Assembly (NCBI GenBank): GCA_036501535.1 | Contig: DASYAE010000209.1 | Coordinates: forward strand, 1-64,000 | Length of the DNA: 64,000 nucleotides | Origin: DASYAE01 sp036501535 | GTDB taxonomy: Bacteria > Actinomycetota > Actinomycetes > Streptomycetales > Catenulisporaceae | Reading direction: 5' to 3' | Shown here: piece after piece, positions 17,415 through 26,533 of the stretch | How positions within the stretch are numbered: the first letter of the stretch is position 1 | How the letters are laid out: each line of letters starts with the position of its first letter | The notes under the pieces: generated by a model | What the model was told of the DNA's origin: nothing | Seen by the model: only the letters and a program-made list of their open reading frames with translations | Databases searched by the model: none | Translations under genes and position numbers: made by a program

Positions 17415-18644
17415 TTGCTCGCGGCCGGGGCCGCCGCCTGGACCTGCGCGTCTGGCAGCTGGTCCGTCGGACAGGCGGCCCCCGGACGCCCCCATCTCGG
17501 ACCCTGCCTGCTCGGGCGCTGCCTCTACGGACCCGGCTCCACATCCGCCGCCTGGCCGCCGTCCACCTGGTCTCTCGCCGTCTGCGATGTAGGTCAGGGT
17601 GACGCGCTGCTGCTCCACGTCGGTCCGGCGACCGCGGTGGCCGTGGACACCGGCCCGGATCCGGCCCGCGAGGACGCGTGTCTGCGCCGGTTCCAGATCA
17701 CCAAGCTGCCGCTGGTCGTCCTGACCCACTTCCACGCCGACCACATCGGCGGGCTGCCCGGGGCGCTGCGCGGCCGCAAGGTGGACGAGATCGAGACCAC
17801 GGACACCGATACGCCGCCCTACGGGGCCAAGGAGGTCCGAGCCGAGGCGGCCGCGGCGAGGATTCCGGTCCACCGCGTCGCACCCGGCGAGCGCCGCCGC
17901 TACGGCCCGATCAGCTGGCACGTGCTGTGGCCGGACGGCTCGGCGTTCCCGCCCGACTCAGGGCCCGACGACGCGATCATGGACCGCATGCCCGGGATGG
18001 GTCCCGGGCCGTCCGGCGACGCTGACGGCTCGGGACCCAACAACACCTCCATCGTCATGGCCGTGACCGTCGCCGAACCGCGCGGCGGCCTGCACATCCT
18101 GCTCACCGGCGACATCGAGTCCCCGGTCCAGCAGGCGCTGCTGGACGGCCCGGCGCGCGGCGAACTGCGCGCCGACGTCCTCAAGGTCCCGCACCACGGC
18201 AGCGCCAACCAGGCGCCCGGATTCATCGGCGCGGTCGACCCGGTCGTCACCGTGATCTCCGTCGGCCGCGGCAACCCCTACCACCAGCCCGCCTTCAAGG
18301 CGATGCGCCTGATGAGCTCCGACGGCGCCCGCCTCTACCGCACCGACCTGGACGGCGACGTGGCCATCGGCATGGCCGCCGGATCCGGTGCCAAGCCTGA
18401 TTACGGCAGCGCAGTCGAAAGCTCGGGCACCGCGATCACGGTGTCCGGACAGCACGGCGACGGTGCGGACCCGGCCGCCGTCGAGGCAGAGGCATCCGCC
18501 ACCGCCGGCAGCTCGTCCTCGTCCCACGGCTATGGCCGTAGCCGCAATCGAGGCCATCGTGCCCATGGCACCCACGGTCGTCGGGAGGACAGTGGAGGTG
18601 ACGAGGGCTACGGCGCCGGCAGCTACCCGCCCGCGCCCTCCTGA
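17415..18644 (+). CDS. ComEC C-terminal metallo-beta-lactamase domain
   Basis: A 409-residue ORF (first canonical start TTG 17415) encoding the nuclease-like domain normally fused to ComEC. Visible motifs are Val-Gly-Gln-Gly-Asp, the metal site His-Phe-His-Ala-Asp-His-Ile-Gly-Gly (about residue 100), and His-His-Gly-Ser (about 258). The domain is thought to degrade one strand of incoming DNA. The frame is the same as the upstream comEC ORF and stays open back to 17217; coding-like composition extends back to about 17313 and adds the membrane helix that precedes this domain in ComEC. The true start is therefore probably upstream of TTG 17415. The C-terminal 90 residues are Ser/Gly/His-rich. 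Confidence 0.8.
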   Translation: MLAAGAAAWTCASGSWSVGQAAPGRPHLGPCLLGRCLYGPGSTSAAWPPSTWSLAVCDVGQGDALLLHVGPATAVAVDTGPDPAREDACLRRFQITKLPLVVLTHFHADHIGGLPGALRGRKVDEIETTDTDTPPYGAKEVRAEAAAARIPVHRVAPGERRRYGPISWHVLWPDGSAFPPDSGPDDAIMDRMPGMGPGPSGDADGSGPNNTSIVMAVTVAEPRGGLHILLTGDIESPVQQALLDGPARGELRADVLKVPHHGSANQAPGFIGAVDPVVTVISVGRGNPYHQPAFKAMRLMSSDGARLYRTDLDGDVAIGMAAGSGAKPDYGSAVESSGTAITVSGQHGDGADPAAVEAEASATAGSSSSSHGYGRSRNRGHRAHGTHGRREDSGGDEGYGAGSYPPAPS

Positions 18645-18733
18645 CCCCTGCCCCCGGCGCCCCGCGAACTGCGCTGCGTCTGGTCCGCCACCGCCACCAC
18701 CAGCGAACCCGGCCCCCTGTCGCCGACAGCCTT

Positions 18734-18739
18734 TAGGAT
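18734..18739 (+). promoter_or_regulatory. -10 box of a leaderless ptrB transcript
   Basis: TAGGAT lies 8 bases before ATG 18748 with no ribosome site between them, which fits a leaderless transcript. A matching -35 box is not obvious. Confidence 0.5.
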
Positions 18740-18747
18740 CGTTGACC

Positions 18748-20940
18748 ATGCAACCTCCCGTAGCGAAGACCGTGCCGCACGAGCGGGTCCACCACGCCGA
18801 CGTGGTCGACGACCCCTACGCCTGGCTGGCCGACAAGCAGGACGAGGCGGTCCTCGAGTACCTCAGGGCGGAGAACGCCTACACCGAGGACCGCACCTCC
18901 GGCCAGGCAGCGCTGCGCGAGGAGATCTTCCAGGAGATCAAGCGCGCCACCCAGGAGACCGACCTGTCGGTCCCCTCCCGCAAGGGCGACTGGTGGTACT
19001 ACAGCCGCACCCAGGAGGGCCGCCAATACCCGGTGCACTGCCGGCTGCGCGCCGACGGCGACCTGCCGCCCGCGGTGCCCGAGGACGGCTCCGCGCTGCC
19101 CGGCGAGGCGGTGCTGCTCGACGGGAACGAGCTGGCCGAGGGGCACGGCTTCTTCGCGCTGGGCACCTTCGACGTCTCCCCGGACGGCGGCCTGCTGGCT
19201 TACTCGGTCGACTTCGCCGGCGACGAGCGCTTCACGCTCAAGATCAAGGATCTGCGCACCGGCGCGGAGCTGGCCGACGAGATCCCGAACACCGGCTACG
19301 GCTCGGCCTGGTCGCTGGACGGCTCGACGCTGTTCTACCTGACCGTGGACGAGGCCTGGCGGCCCTACCGGGTGCACCGGCATGCGGTCGGCACGCCGGT
19401 GGCCGAGGACGAGACCGTCTTCGAGGAGCCGGACGAGCGCTTCTGGGTCGGCATAGGGCTTACCCGCAGCGAGCGCTACCTGGTGGTCAGCGCCGACTCG
19501 AAGATCACCAGCGAGGTGCGGCTGCTCGACTCGGCCGACCCGCGCGGCGAGTTCGTCGTGGTCGCCCCGCGCGAGACCGGGGTCGAATACTCCGTCGACC
19601 ACTGGTTCGACGCCGATGCCGAGGCCGGTGCCGCGGCCGGCGACCTCCTGCTGGTGCTGCACAACCGCGGCGGCCGGGAGAACTTCGAGCTGGCCCTCGC
19701 CGACCCGCCCAAGCCGGGAGAGTGGACGCCGCTGATCGAGCACCGCGCGGACACCCGCCTGCTGGCAGCCGAGGCCTTCGCCGACCACGTCGTGGTCGAA
19801 TACCGTCGCAACGGGCTGACCGGCCTGGCCGTCCACCCGGTCCGGGACGGGCGGCCGGCCCCCGCGGGCACCCCGATCACGTTCGACGAGCCGCTCTACA
19901 CCGTCGACAGCGGCGACAACCCCGAGTTCCGCACCGGCCGGCTGCGGCTCGGATACACCTCGCTGGTCACCCCCTCCACCGTCTACGACTACGACCTGGC
20001 CACCGGCCGGCTCGACCTGCTCAAGCGGCAGCCGGTGCTCGGCGGCTTCGATCCGGAGCAGTACGAGCAGCGGCGCCTTTGGGCCGCCGCGGCCGACGGC
20101 ACCCGAGTGCCGATCTCGCTCGTGCACCGCAAGGGGGTCGCGGCCGACGGCACCGCGCCCGCCGTGCTCTACGGCTACGGCTCGTATGAGGCCTCGATGG
20201 ACCCCTACTTCTCGGTAGCCCGGCTCAGCCTGCTGGACCGCGGATTCGTCTTCGCCGTCGCGCACGTCCGCGGCGGCGGCGAGATGGGGCGCCGCTGGTA
20301 CGAGGACGGCAAGCTGCTGAACAAGCGCAACACCTTCACCGACTTCGCGGCCTGCGCCCGGCAGCTGGTGGCCGAGGGCTGGACCAGCGCCGAGCGGCTC
20401 ATCGCCCGCGGCGGCTCGGCCGGCGGGCTGCTGATGGGCGCGGCCGCCAACATCGCGCCGGAGTGCTTCCGCGGCATCCTGGCCGAGGTCCCGTTCGTCG
20501 ACGCGCTCAACACGATCCTCGACCCCTCGCTGCCGCTGACCGTGGTGGAGTGGGAGGAATGGGGCAACCCCCTCGAATCCGAGGACGTATATCGGTACAT
20601 GAAGTCCTACAGCCCCTACGAGAACATCGCGCCGCGCGGCGCCGATTCGGCGGCGATGCGCGGGGGAGCGGCGCCCGGCTACCCGGCGATCCTGGCGACC
20701 ACCAGCCTGAACGACACCCGGGTCCAGTACCACGAGCCGGCCAAGTGGATCGCCCGGCTGCGGGCCGTCGCGCCCGGCGGCGACTACCTGCTCAAGACCG
20801 AGATGGAGGCGGGCCACGGCGGCCGCTCGGGGCGGTACGACGCCTGGCGCGAGGAGGCCTTCAACCTGGCCTGGGCCATCACCGTCGTCGGCGGTCCGGA
20901 CCGGCTGCCCTCCGGCGGGGCCGCGCCGGGGCGGGACTGA
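18748..20940 (+). CDS. ptrB: Oligopeptidase B (prolyl oligopeptidase family, S9A)
   Basis: A 730-residue serine peptidase. The N-terminal two thirds form the beta-propeller that limits substrates to short peptides. The C-terminal alpha/beta hydrolase domain (about residues 470-715) carries the nucleophile in Gly-Gly-Ser-Ala-Gly-Gly (about 556), the Asp in Asn-Asp-Thr-Arg-Val (about 656) and the His in Gly-His-Gly-Gly (about 691). Oligopeptidase B cleaves after Lys and Arg. Length is typical (690-730). It is cytoplasmic, with no signal peptide. A 360-base in-frame upstream extension was rejected because it overlaps the comEC tail and lacks family similarity. Confidence 0.93.
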   Translation: MQPPVAKTVPHERVHHADVVDDPYAWLADKQDEAVLEYLRAENAYTEDRTSGQAALREEIFQEIKRATQETDLSVPSRKGDWWYYSRTQEGRQYPVHCRLRADGDLPPAVPEDGSALPGEAVLLDGNELAEGHGFFALGTFDVSPDGGLLAYSVDFAGDERFTLKIKDLRTGAELADEIPNTGYGSAWSLDGSTLFYLTVDEAWRPYRVHRHAVGTPVAEDETVFEEPDERFWVGIGLTRSERYLVVSADSKITSEVRLLDSADPRGEFVVVAPRETGVEYSVDHWFDADAEAGAAAGDLLLVLHNRGGRENFELALADPPKPGEWTPLIEHRADTRLLAAEAFADHVVVEYRRNGLTGLAVHPVRDGRPAPAGTPITFDEPLYTVDSGDNPEFRTGRLRLGYTSLVTPSTVYDYDLATGRLDLLKRQPVLGGFDPEQYEQRRLWAAAADGTRVPISLVHRKGVAADGTAPAVLYGYGSYEASMDPYFSVARLSLLDRGFVFAVAHVRGGGEMGRRWYEDGKLLNKRNTFTDFAACARQLVAEGWTSAERLIARGGSAGGLLMGAAANIAPECFRGILAEVPFVDALNTILDPSLPLTVVEWEEWGNPLESEDVYRYMKSYSPYENIAPRGADSAAMRGGAAPGYPAILATTSLNDTRVQYHEPAKWIARLRAVAPGGDYLLKTEMEAGHGGRSGRYDAWREEAFNLAWAITVVGGPDRLPSGGAAPGRD

Positions 20941-20945
20941 CCGCG

Positions 20946-21938
20946 ATGCCCGCGGCCAAAGCCGCGGCCGGCGGCCAGCCGGGCCGGCGCGCGGACCAGC
21001 TCCCGCCGCCGCTGACCCTGGTGACCGGCCCGGAGGAGTTCCTTACCGAGCGGGCGATCGCCGCGGTGGTCGCCGCCGCCCGGGCCGCGGACCCCGGCGT
21101 CGAGATCTGCGACCTGCCGCCCGGCGGGCCGGAGCCGGGCGGCTTCGCCGAGCTGGTCTCGCCGTCCCTGTTCGGCGAGGCCAAGGTGGTGATCCTGCGC
21201 GGGATCCAGGACCTCGCCGCCGGGCAGGCCGAGGAGATCAAGCGGTATCTGGCCGACCCGGCGGAGCAGATCGTGCTGGTGCTGACCCACCCCGGCGGCG
21301 CCAAAGGAAAGGCGCTGCTCGACGCGGTGCGCAAGCTCAAGCCGCAGATCGTGGACTGCCCAAAGCCGACCAAGCCGGCCGAGCGGATCGCGTTCCTCAC
21401 CGGCGAGTTCCGCCGGGCCAAGCGCGCTGTCACCGACGAGGCGGCGCAGGTGGTCTGCGACGCGGTCGGCTCCGGGCTGCGCGAGCTGGCCGCCGCGGCC
21501 GACCAGCTGATAGCCGACACCGAGGGCACCGTCGACGAGGCCGCGGTCCGCCAGTACTACGGCGGCCAGGCCGAGGCCTCCGGCTTCACCATCGCCGACC
21601 TGGCCGTCGAGGGCCGCCTCGGCGAGGCGCTGAGCCAGCTGCGCTTCGCCCTCGACACCGGCGTCGCCTCGGTGCTCGTCGTCAGCGCCCTGGCATCCAG
21701 CGTGCGGCAGATCGGGAAGGTCGCCTCGGCCGGCCGGGACACCCAGGACCTCGGCCTGCCGCCGTGGCGGATAGAGAAGATCCGCCGCCAGGCCCGCGGC
21801 TGGAACCCGGACCGGCTCTCCGCCGCCCTGCGCGCCGTCGCCACCGCCGACGCCGCGGTCAAGGGCGCGGCCGCCGACGCCGGCTACGCCCTGGAGAAGT
21901 GCCTCGTGGAGATCAGCGCCGCTCGCAGTGCCCGCTGA
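20946..21938 (+). CDS. holA: DNA polymerase III subunit delta
   Basis: A 330-residue clamp-loader subunit. It opens the beta sliding clamp as part of the DnaX complex. The N-terminal domain starts with Leu-Thr-Leu-Val-Thr-Gly-Pro-Glu-Glu-Phe-Leu, followed by the clamp-interacting region with Leu-Phe-Gly-Glu-Ala-Lys-Val-Val (about residues 77-84). A central lid and a helical C-terminal collar domain (Phe-Thr-Ile-Ala-Asp-Leu near 215) match HolA. In actinomycetes holA usually follows comEC; here ptrB sits between them. rpsT, which often follows holA, is also close but on the opposite strand. Confidence 0.93.
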   Translation: MPAAKAAAGGQPGRRADQLPPPLTLVTGPEEFLTERAIAAVVAAARAADPGVEICDLPPGGPEPGGFAELVSPSLFGEAKVVILRGIQDLAAGQAEEIKRYLADPAEQIVLVLTHPGGAKGKALLDAVRKLKPQIVDCPKPTKPAERIAFLTGEFRRAKRAVTDEAAQVVCDAVGSGLRELAAAADQLIADTEGTVDEAAVRQYYGGQAEASGFTIADLAVEGRLGEALSQLRFALDTGVASVLVVSALASSVRQIGKVASAGRDTQDLGLPPWRIEKIRRQARGWNPDRLSAALRAVATADAAVKGAAADAGYALEKCLVEISAARSAR

Positions 21939-22133
21939 CACAGCGCAGTCAGACAGCGCAGTCAGACGCACCGCGCCCTGACTCCGCCCTGACGCAGTGC
22001 CCGCAAACCCGGCACCCACCGGCACAGCGCACTCTGACACAGCACCCGTCGACGGCCGGCGTCCCGTTCGCCTGCACTTGCGCTAGCTTTGCGTGTCACC
22101 AATCCCGTTGCGCGGCCATTCTCAGGGGGCACA
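21939..22133 (+). repeat. Intergenic stretch with short degenerate repeats
   Basis: Directly after the holA stop there are short direct repeats: a 12-13 base unit containing GCGCAGTCAGAC occurs twice in tandem, and looser copies of TGAC...CAGTGCC follow. The last coding bases of holA (CGCAGTGCCCGC) recur at about 21995. A -10-like TAGCTT lies at 22085-22090 before the next gene. I see no gene here. Confidence 0.4.
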
Positions 22134-23801
22134 GTGAGTTCGTCGAACGCGTATCTGAGCCAGGTGGTTCGGGAACAGGCGTCGCTGGAGGAGGATCTGC
22201 GCCGCCGGGGCGCGCGGCCCGCTGTCGCGGTCGCGGTCGACACGGACGGAATCGAGCTGTACGAGCAGCCCGCTGCCGCGCCGCCGCCTCCAGGCAAGCC
22301 GGCCGCCCCGGGGGGTCCGGCGCCCCGCCGGCAACTGGACATGATGTCAGGTATGCGCGGCGGATTCGGCGAGGGCGGCCGTGCGCCGGACAGCACGGCA
22401 TCGGCGCCCGCGGTCCAGGTGCGGATCACCGGGACCTGGCGGCGGCGCACCGTGCTGGTCCCGCCGAACGCCTTCGTCGTGCACACCCGGCGCGGCCGGG
22501 CCGAGCCGCTGCACCTGGGCGTGGGCATCTCGTTCCGGTTCAACCCGGTCACCGACACTTTCCTGGTGGTGCCCGGCGCCACGCAGACCATCCTGATCAG
22601 CGCGCACTGCATCTGCCGTGAGCTGCAGGGGATCCTGGTGCAGGCCTACGTCCAGTGGATCATCCACGACTTCGCCACCGCCTACCGCAGGCTCGACTTC
22701 AGCGATCCCGACGAGCCGATGCGGCTGGTCAACATCCAGCTGCGGGAACAGGCCGAGGCCGCGATCAAGGACAAGGTCGCCACCATGGCCGTGCGCGACG
22801 TGCTCAGCGACAAGCAGCCGATCATCGAGGAGCTCACCTCGCGGCTGCGCGCGGTGGCCGAGGGCGAGCACGACTCGGACCAGGGCCTCGGCCTGCGCAT
22901 CGTCACCGTGCAGATCAAGGAGGCCGTCGTCAGCTCCGGCGCGCTGTGGGAGAACCTGCAGAAGCCGTACCGCTCCGAGCAGCAGCGAATAGCCAGGCTG
23001 GCGGAGCTGGAGGCGAACCAGGCGGTCTCCGAGCAGGAACTGGCGGCCGGCCGGCTGACCGAGACCCGCCGGCTGGAGAACGAGCGGCAGCTCGCCGAGC
23101 TGCGCGACCAGAACGCCGCCGTGCTGTTCGACCGCGAGGCGGCGGAGGCGCTGCGCAGGGACGAGCGGCGGCACGAGGACGCCCGCGCGGTCGGCGAGCT
23201 GGAGAAGCAGACGGCGCTGCGCCGGCTGCGGCTCGAGGGCGAGCAGCGGGCCGCCACGCTGGAGCAGCAGCGCCAGCTGGCCGAGCTCGAGGCCCAGGAC
23301 GCCGCGCGGGCCTTCGACCGGACCGCCGCGGAGAGCCTGCGCCGCTCCGAGCGCGAGCACATCGACGCACAGGCGGTGGCCGAACTGGACCAGCGCAACA
23401 CCCTGCACGCGCTGCAGATGGAGCGCGACCGGCAGTCCGCCGAGCTGGAGACCGGACGGATGCGGTCGGTCGCCGAGTACGAGGTCAGCCGCCTGGCGCT
23501 GGACGGGGAGCTGGCGCTGGCCGCCTACCGGGCCGAGTCCGAGCACCAGCGCACCCAGCTGACCCTGGACGTCGAGCGCTCCCGCGCCGAGATCGAGAAC
23601 AACCGCACCCCGGCCAGCATCAACGCCCGCCTGGTGGCCGAGCTGCCGCAGATCGTGGAGCGGATGCCGGCGCCGGCCGAGATCCGGTCGGTGACCATCG
23701 GCGGGACCGACCGCAGCACCGCGGCCGGCCTGATCGCCGAGCTCGCCGGAGTGCTCGGCGCGCTTCGCACCGCGCTGGACCAGCCGGCGCAGCGGGAGTA
23801 G
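22134..23801 (+). CDS. SPFH/band-7 domain protein with duplicated coiled coil
   Basis: A 555-residue protein starting at GTG 22134 (AGGGGG five bases before). A variable N-terminal region precedes a band-7/SPFH-like domain (about residues 100-290) with regularly spaced Val/Ile strands. A charged coiled coil (about 290-500) rich in Glu, Arg and Ala follows. Inside it, a 62-residue unit is repeated: Arg-Gln-Leu-Ala-Glu-Leu begins at 23085 and again at 23271, and both copies share Phe-Asp-Arg, Leu-Arg-Arg and Ala-Val motifs. SPFH proteins scaffold membrane complexes, but no membrane helix is obvious here. Function is unknown. Confidence 0.75.
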   Translation: MSSSNAYLSQVVREQASLEEDLRRRGARPAVAVAVDTDGIELYEQPAAAPPPPGKPAAPGGPAPRRQLDMMSGMRGGFGEGGRAPDSTASAPAVQVRITGTWRRRTVLVPPNAFVVHTRRGRAEPLHLGVGISFRFNPVTDTFLVVPGATQTILISAHCICRELQGILVQAYVQWIIHDFATAYRRLDFSDPDEPMRLVNIQLREQAEAAIKDKVATMAVRDVLSDKQPIIEELTSRLRAVAEGEHDSDQGLGLRIVTVQIKEAVVSSGALWENLQKPYRSEQQRIARLAELEANQAVSEQELAAGRLTETRRLENERQLAELRDQNAAVLFDREAAEALRRDERRHEDARAVGELEKQTALRRLRLEGEQRAATLEQQRQLAELEAQDAARAFDRTAAESLRRSEREHIDAQAVAELDQRNTLHALQMERDRQSAELETGRMRSVAEYEVSRLALDGELALAAYRAESEHQRTQLTLDVERSRAEIENNRTPASINARLVAELPQIVERMPAPAEIRSVTIGGTDRSTAAGLIAELAGVLGALRTALDQPAQRE

Positions 23802-23829
23802 CCAGAGGGAATAAGGACCCTCAAACAGC

Positions 23830-23887
23830 AGGGCGGCGGGGACCCGCTCGCGCGCTCGATCCGCGCGAGGGACGTCCCCACCGCCCT
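23830..23887. terminator. Bidirectional terminator hairpin
   Basis: A 14-bp outer stem with one mismatch (23830-23843 with 23874-23887) encloses a second 8-bp stem (CTCGCGCG with CGCGCGAG). It lies between the convergent band-7 gene and rpsT and probably serves both. Confidence 0.75.
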
Positions 23888-23961
23888 CAGCTTGTGAGCA
23901 GTGTGCGAACGCGGGGCCGGAACCGGCCCCGGAACCCGGCCTGGTCAGGCCCGGCTCGGAC

Positions 23962-24234
23962 TCAGGCCGGCTGGCCCATCTTGTTGACCTGCTTGGCCAG
24001 CGCCGACTTGCGGTTGGCCGCCTGGTTGCGGTGGATCACGCCCTTGGACACGGCCTTGTCCAGCTGACGGGACGCGGCGCGGGCCATCTCCTGGGCCTTG
24101 GCCGGGTCGCCGGACTCGACCGCCTCGCGGGTCTTGCGCACCGCGGTCTTCAGCGAGGACTTGATCGACTGGTTGCGCCGGCGCGCCTTCTCGTTCGTCT
24201 TGATCCGCTTGATCTGCGACTTGATGTTCGCCAC
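23962..24234 (-). CDS. rpsT: 30S ribosomal protein S20
   Basis: A 90-residue, very basic helical protein of the small ribosomal subunit that binds 16S rRNA early in assembly. The start is GTG 24234, with AGAGG six bases upstream; the mature N-terminus Ala-Asn-Ile-Lys-Ser-Gln is typical. Arg-Arg-Asn-Gln-Ser and the C-terminal Gly-Val-Ile-His-Arg-Asn-Gln-Ala-Ala-Asn-Arg-Lys-Ser segment match S20. The frame is open far upstream but without family similarity. It is divergent from lepA. Confidence 0.96.
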   Translation of the reverse strand: MANIKSQIKRIKTNEKARRRNQSIKSSLKTAVRKTREAVESGDPAKAQEMARAASRQLDKAVSKGVIHRNQAANRKSALAKQVNKMGQPA

Positions 24235-24586
24235 GTAAAGCCTCTTCAACTTCCGGTCGGTGGTTACGAGCGCGGCTGACCCGGCCGGACCGGCCGGGGT
24301 GCGCGGCGTCTCATGGTGTGACCACCTCCGGGGCCGCGGTCCGGCCGATTCCCGGTGGACCGCGCCCGGCGCAGACCCGGCCGGGCCGGATCCGCTGGGC
24401 AACGCCGCGCGGCTGCGGAGTTCAGGGGCTTCGAATTGCACCGACACCCACCCCGCAGGCTGCGCAGCCGCCCACTCTACCAGCGCGGTTGCCCGCCCCG
24501 GAAATCGCGCGGCGGCGGCGCGGGCGAAACGGGCCCCGCGCGCGAAATAGGATGGGTCGACCCGACCAGGCGAATGGAATTCTCCA
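24235..24586. promoter_or_regulatory. Divergent rpsT-lepA promoter region
   Basis: 352 bases without a supported gene, between the rpsT start (minus) and the lepA start (plus). A TAGGAT at 24548-24553 is a good -10 candidate for lepA, giving a leader of about 30 bases. On the other strand TAGAGT (about 24477) may serve rpsT. GC-rich inverted repeats such as GGCCGGACCGGCC are common but not specific. Confidence 0.45.
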
Positions 24587-26452
24587 GTGCCCTCGCTCCC
24601 CCCGAACAGCGTCCCGCAGCCGTCCCGCACGGACCCGGCGCTGATCCGCAACTTCTGCATCATCGCGCACATCGACCACGGCAAGTCCACCCTGGCCGAC
24701 CGGATGCTGCAGCTGACCGGCGTGGTCGACGAGCGGCAGATGCGCGCCCAGTACCTCGACCGGATGGACATCGAGCGCGAGCGCGGCATCACCATCAAGT
24801 CGCAGGCGGTCCGGCTGCCCTGGCGCTTCGACGACCGGACGCACATCCTCAACCTGATCGACACCCCCGGCCACGTGGACTTCACCTACGAGGTCTCCCG
24901 CTCGCTGGCCGCCTGTGAGGGGGCCGTCCTCCTGGTCGACGCCGCACAGGGGATCGAGGCGCAGACTCTGGCGAACCTGTACATGGCGCTGGAGAACGAT
25001 ATGACGATCATCCCGGTGCTCAACAAGATCGACCTGCCGGCCGCGCAGCCGGAGAAGTACGCGGCCGAGCTCGCACGGCTCATCGGCGTCGAGCCGGAAG
25101 AGGTGCTGCGCGTCTCCGGCAAGACCGGGCACGGCGTGCCGGAGCTGCTCGACCACGTCGTGCGCACCGTGCCGGCGCCGGCCGGCGCCCCGGACGGCAA
25201 GGCCAGGGCGATGATCTTCGACTCGGTCTACGACTCCTACCGCGGCGTGGTCACCTACGTCCGGGTGATCGACGGCCGGCTGACCAAGCGCGAGCGCATC
25301 CTGATGATGTCGACCGGCGCGACCCACGAGCTGCTGGAGATCGGCGTGATCTCGCCCGAGCCGATCCCGTCCGACGGCCTCGGCGCGGGCGAGGTCGGCT
25401 ACCTGATCACCGGCGTGAAGGACGTGCGCCAGTCGAAGGTCGGAGACACCGTCACCTCGCAGAACAAGGGCGCGACCGAGGCGCTGAGCGGGTACAAGGA
25501 CCCGAAGCCGATGGTGTTCTCCGGGCTGTACCCGATCGACGGCTCGGACTACCCGAACCTGCGCGACGCGCTGGACAAGCTGCGGCTCAACGACGCGGCG
25601 CTGGTCTACGAGCCGGAGACCTCGGCCGCGCTGGGCTTCGGCTTCCGGGTCGGCTTCCTCGGCCTGCTGCACCTGGAGATCATCCGGGAGCGGCTCGAGC
25701 GCGAGTTCGCCCTCGACCTCATCGCCACCGCGCCGAACGTGGTCTACCGGGTGGTGATGGAGAACGGCCAGGAGCACGTCGTCACCAACCCCAGCGAGTT
25801 CCCCTCCGACGGCAAGATCGCCGAGGTGTACGAGCCGGTGGTGCGGGCCACCGTGCTCGCCCCGTCCGACTACATCGGCGCGATCATGGACCTGTGCCAG
25901 TCCCGGCGCGGCGCGCTGCTCGGCATGGACTACCTGTCCGAGGACCGGGTCGAGCTGCGCTACACGATGCCGCTCGGCGAGATCATCTTCGACTTCTTCG
26001 ACGCGCTGAAGTCGCGCACCCGCGGCTACGCCTCGCTCGACTACGAGGCGACCGGCGAGCAGCTGGCCGACCTGGTCAAGGTGGACATCCTGCTGCACGG
26101 CGAGAAGGTCGACGCCTTCTCCGCGATCGTGCACAAGGACCGGGCCTACGGGTACGGCGTGCGGATGGCCGAGCGGCTCAAGGAGCTGATCCCGCGGCAG
26201 CAGTTCGAGGTGCCGATCCAGGCCGCGATCGGGGCCCGGGTGATCGCCCGCGAGTCGGTCCGGGCCATGCGCAAGGACGTGCTGGCCAAGTGCTACGGCG
26301 GCGACATCACCCGCAAGCGCAAGCTGCTGGAGAAGCAGAAGGAGGGCAAGAAGCGGATGAAGATGGTCGGCCGGGTCGAGGTCCCGCAGGAGGCGTTCAT
26401 CGCCGCGCTGTCCTCCGATTCCGAGCCGTCCGCGGGCAGCGCGCGCAAGTGA
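24587..26452 (+). CDS. lepA: Translation elongation factor 4 (LepA)
   Basis: A 621-residue GTPase of the EF-4 family. It binds stalled ribosomes and promotes back-translocation or remodelling of elongating complexes. The P-loop region reads Ala-His-Ile-Asp-His-Gly-Lys-Ser-Thr (about residues 27-35). Switch II Asp-Thr-Pro-Gly-His and the specificity motif Asn-Lys-Ile-Asp are present. The C-terminal domain contains the EF-4-specific end with Cys-Tyr-Gly-Gly-Asp and Lys-Arg-Lys-Leu-Leu. Length is normal. hemW follows after 80 bases, a common actinobacterial arrangement. Confidence 0.97.
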   Translation: MPSLPPNSVPQPSRTDPALIRNFCIIAHIDHGKSTLADRMLQLTGVVDERQMRAQYLDRMDIERERGITIKSQAVRLPWRFDDRTHILNLIDTPGHVDFTYEVSRSLAACEGAVLLVDAAQGIEAQTLANLYMALENDMTIIPVLNKIDLPAAQPEKYAAELARLIGVEPEEVLRVSGKTGHGVPELLDHVVRTVPAPAGAPDGKARAMIFDSVYDSYRGVVTYVRVIDGRLTKRERILMMSTGATHELLEIGVISPEPIPSDGLGAGEVGYLITGVKDVRQSKVGDTVTSQNKGATEALSGYKDPKPMVFSGLYPIDGSDYPNLRDALDKLRLNDAALVYEPETSAALGFGFRVGFLGLLHLEIIRERLEREFALDLIATAPNVVYRVVMENGQEHVVTNPSEFPSDGKIAEVYEPVVRATVLAPSDYIGAIMDLCQSRRGALLGMDYLSEDRVELRYTMPLGEIIFDFFDALKSRTRGYASLDYEATGEQLADLVKVDILLHGEKVDAFSAIVHKDRAYGYGVRMAERLKELIPRQQFEVPIQAAIGARVIARESVRAMRKDVLAKCYGGDITRKRKLLEKQKEGKKRMKMVGRVEVPQEAFIAALSSDSEPSAGSARK

Positions 26453-26533
26453 GCCTGGCGCGCCGCCTCTTTTTATCCGCCGATAGCCCTGTACCTCAAG
26501 CCGATGTCGGCCGGGGCTGAGAGAATCCCTCCC

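Noticed and set aside
18388..18747. Upstream extension of oligopeptidase B
   Set aside because: It overlaps the comEC nuclease ORF in another frame and lacks similarity; ATG 18748 has a leaderless promoter and the usual N-terminus.
24235..24885. Extension of the rpsT frame to 24885
   Set aside because: It would overlap lepA and triple the length of S20; GTG 24234 has a ribosome site and the conserved start.
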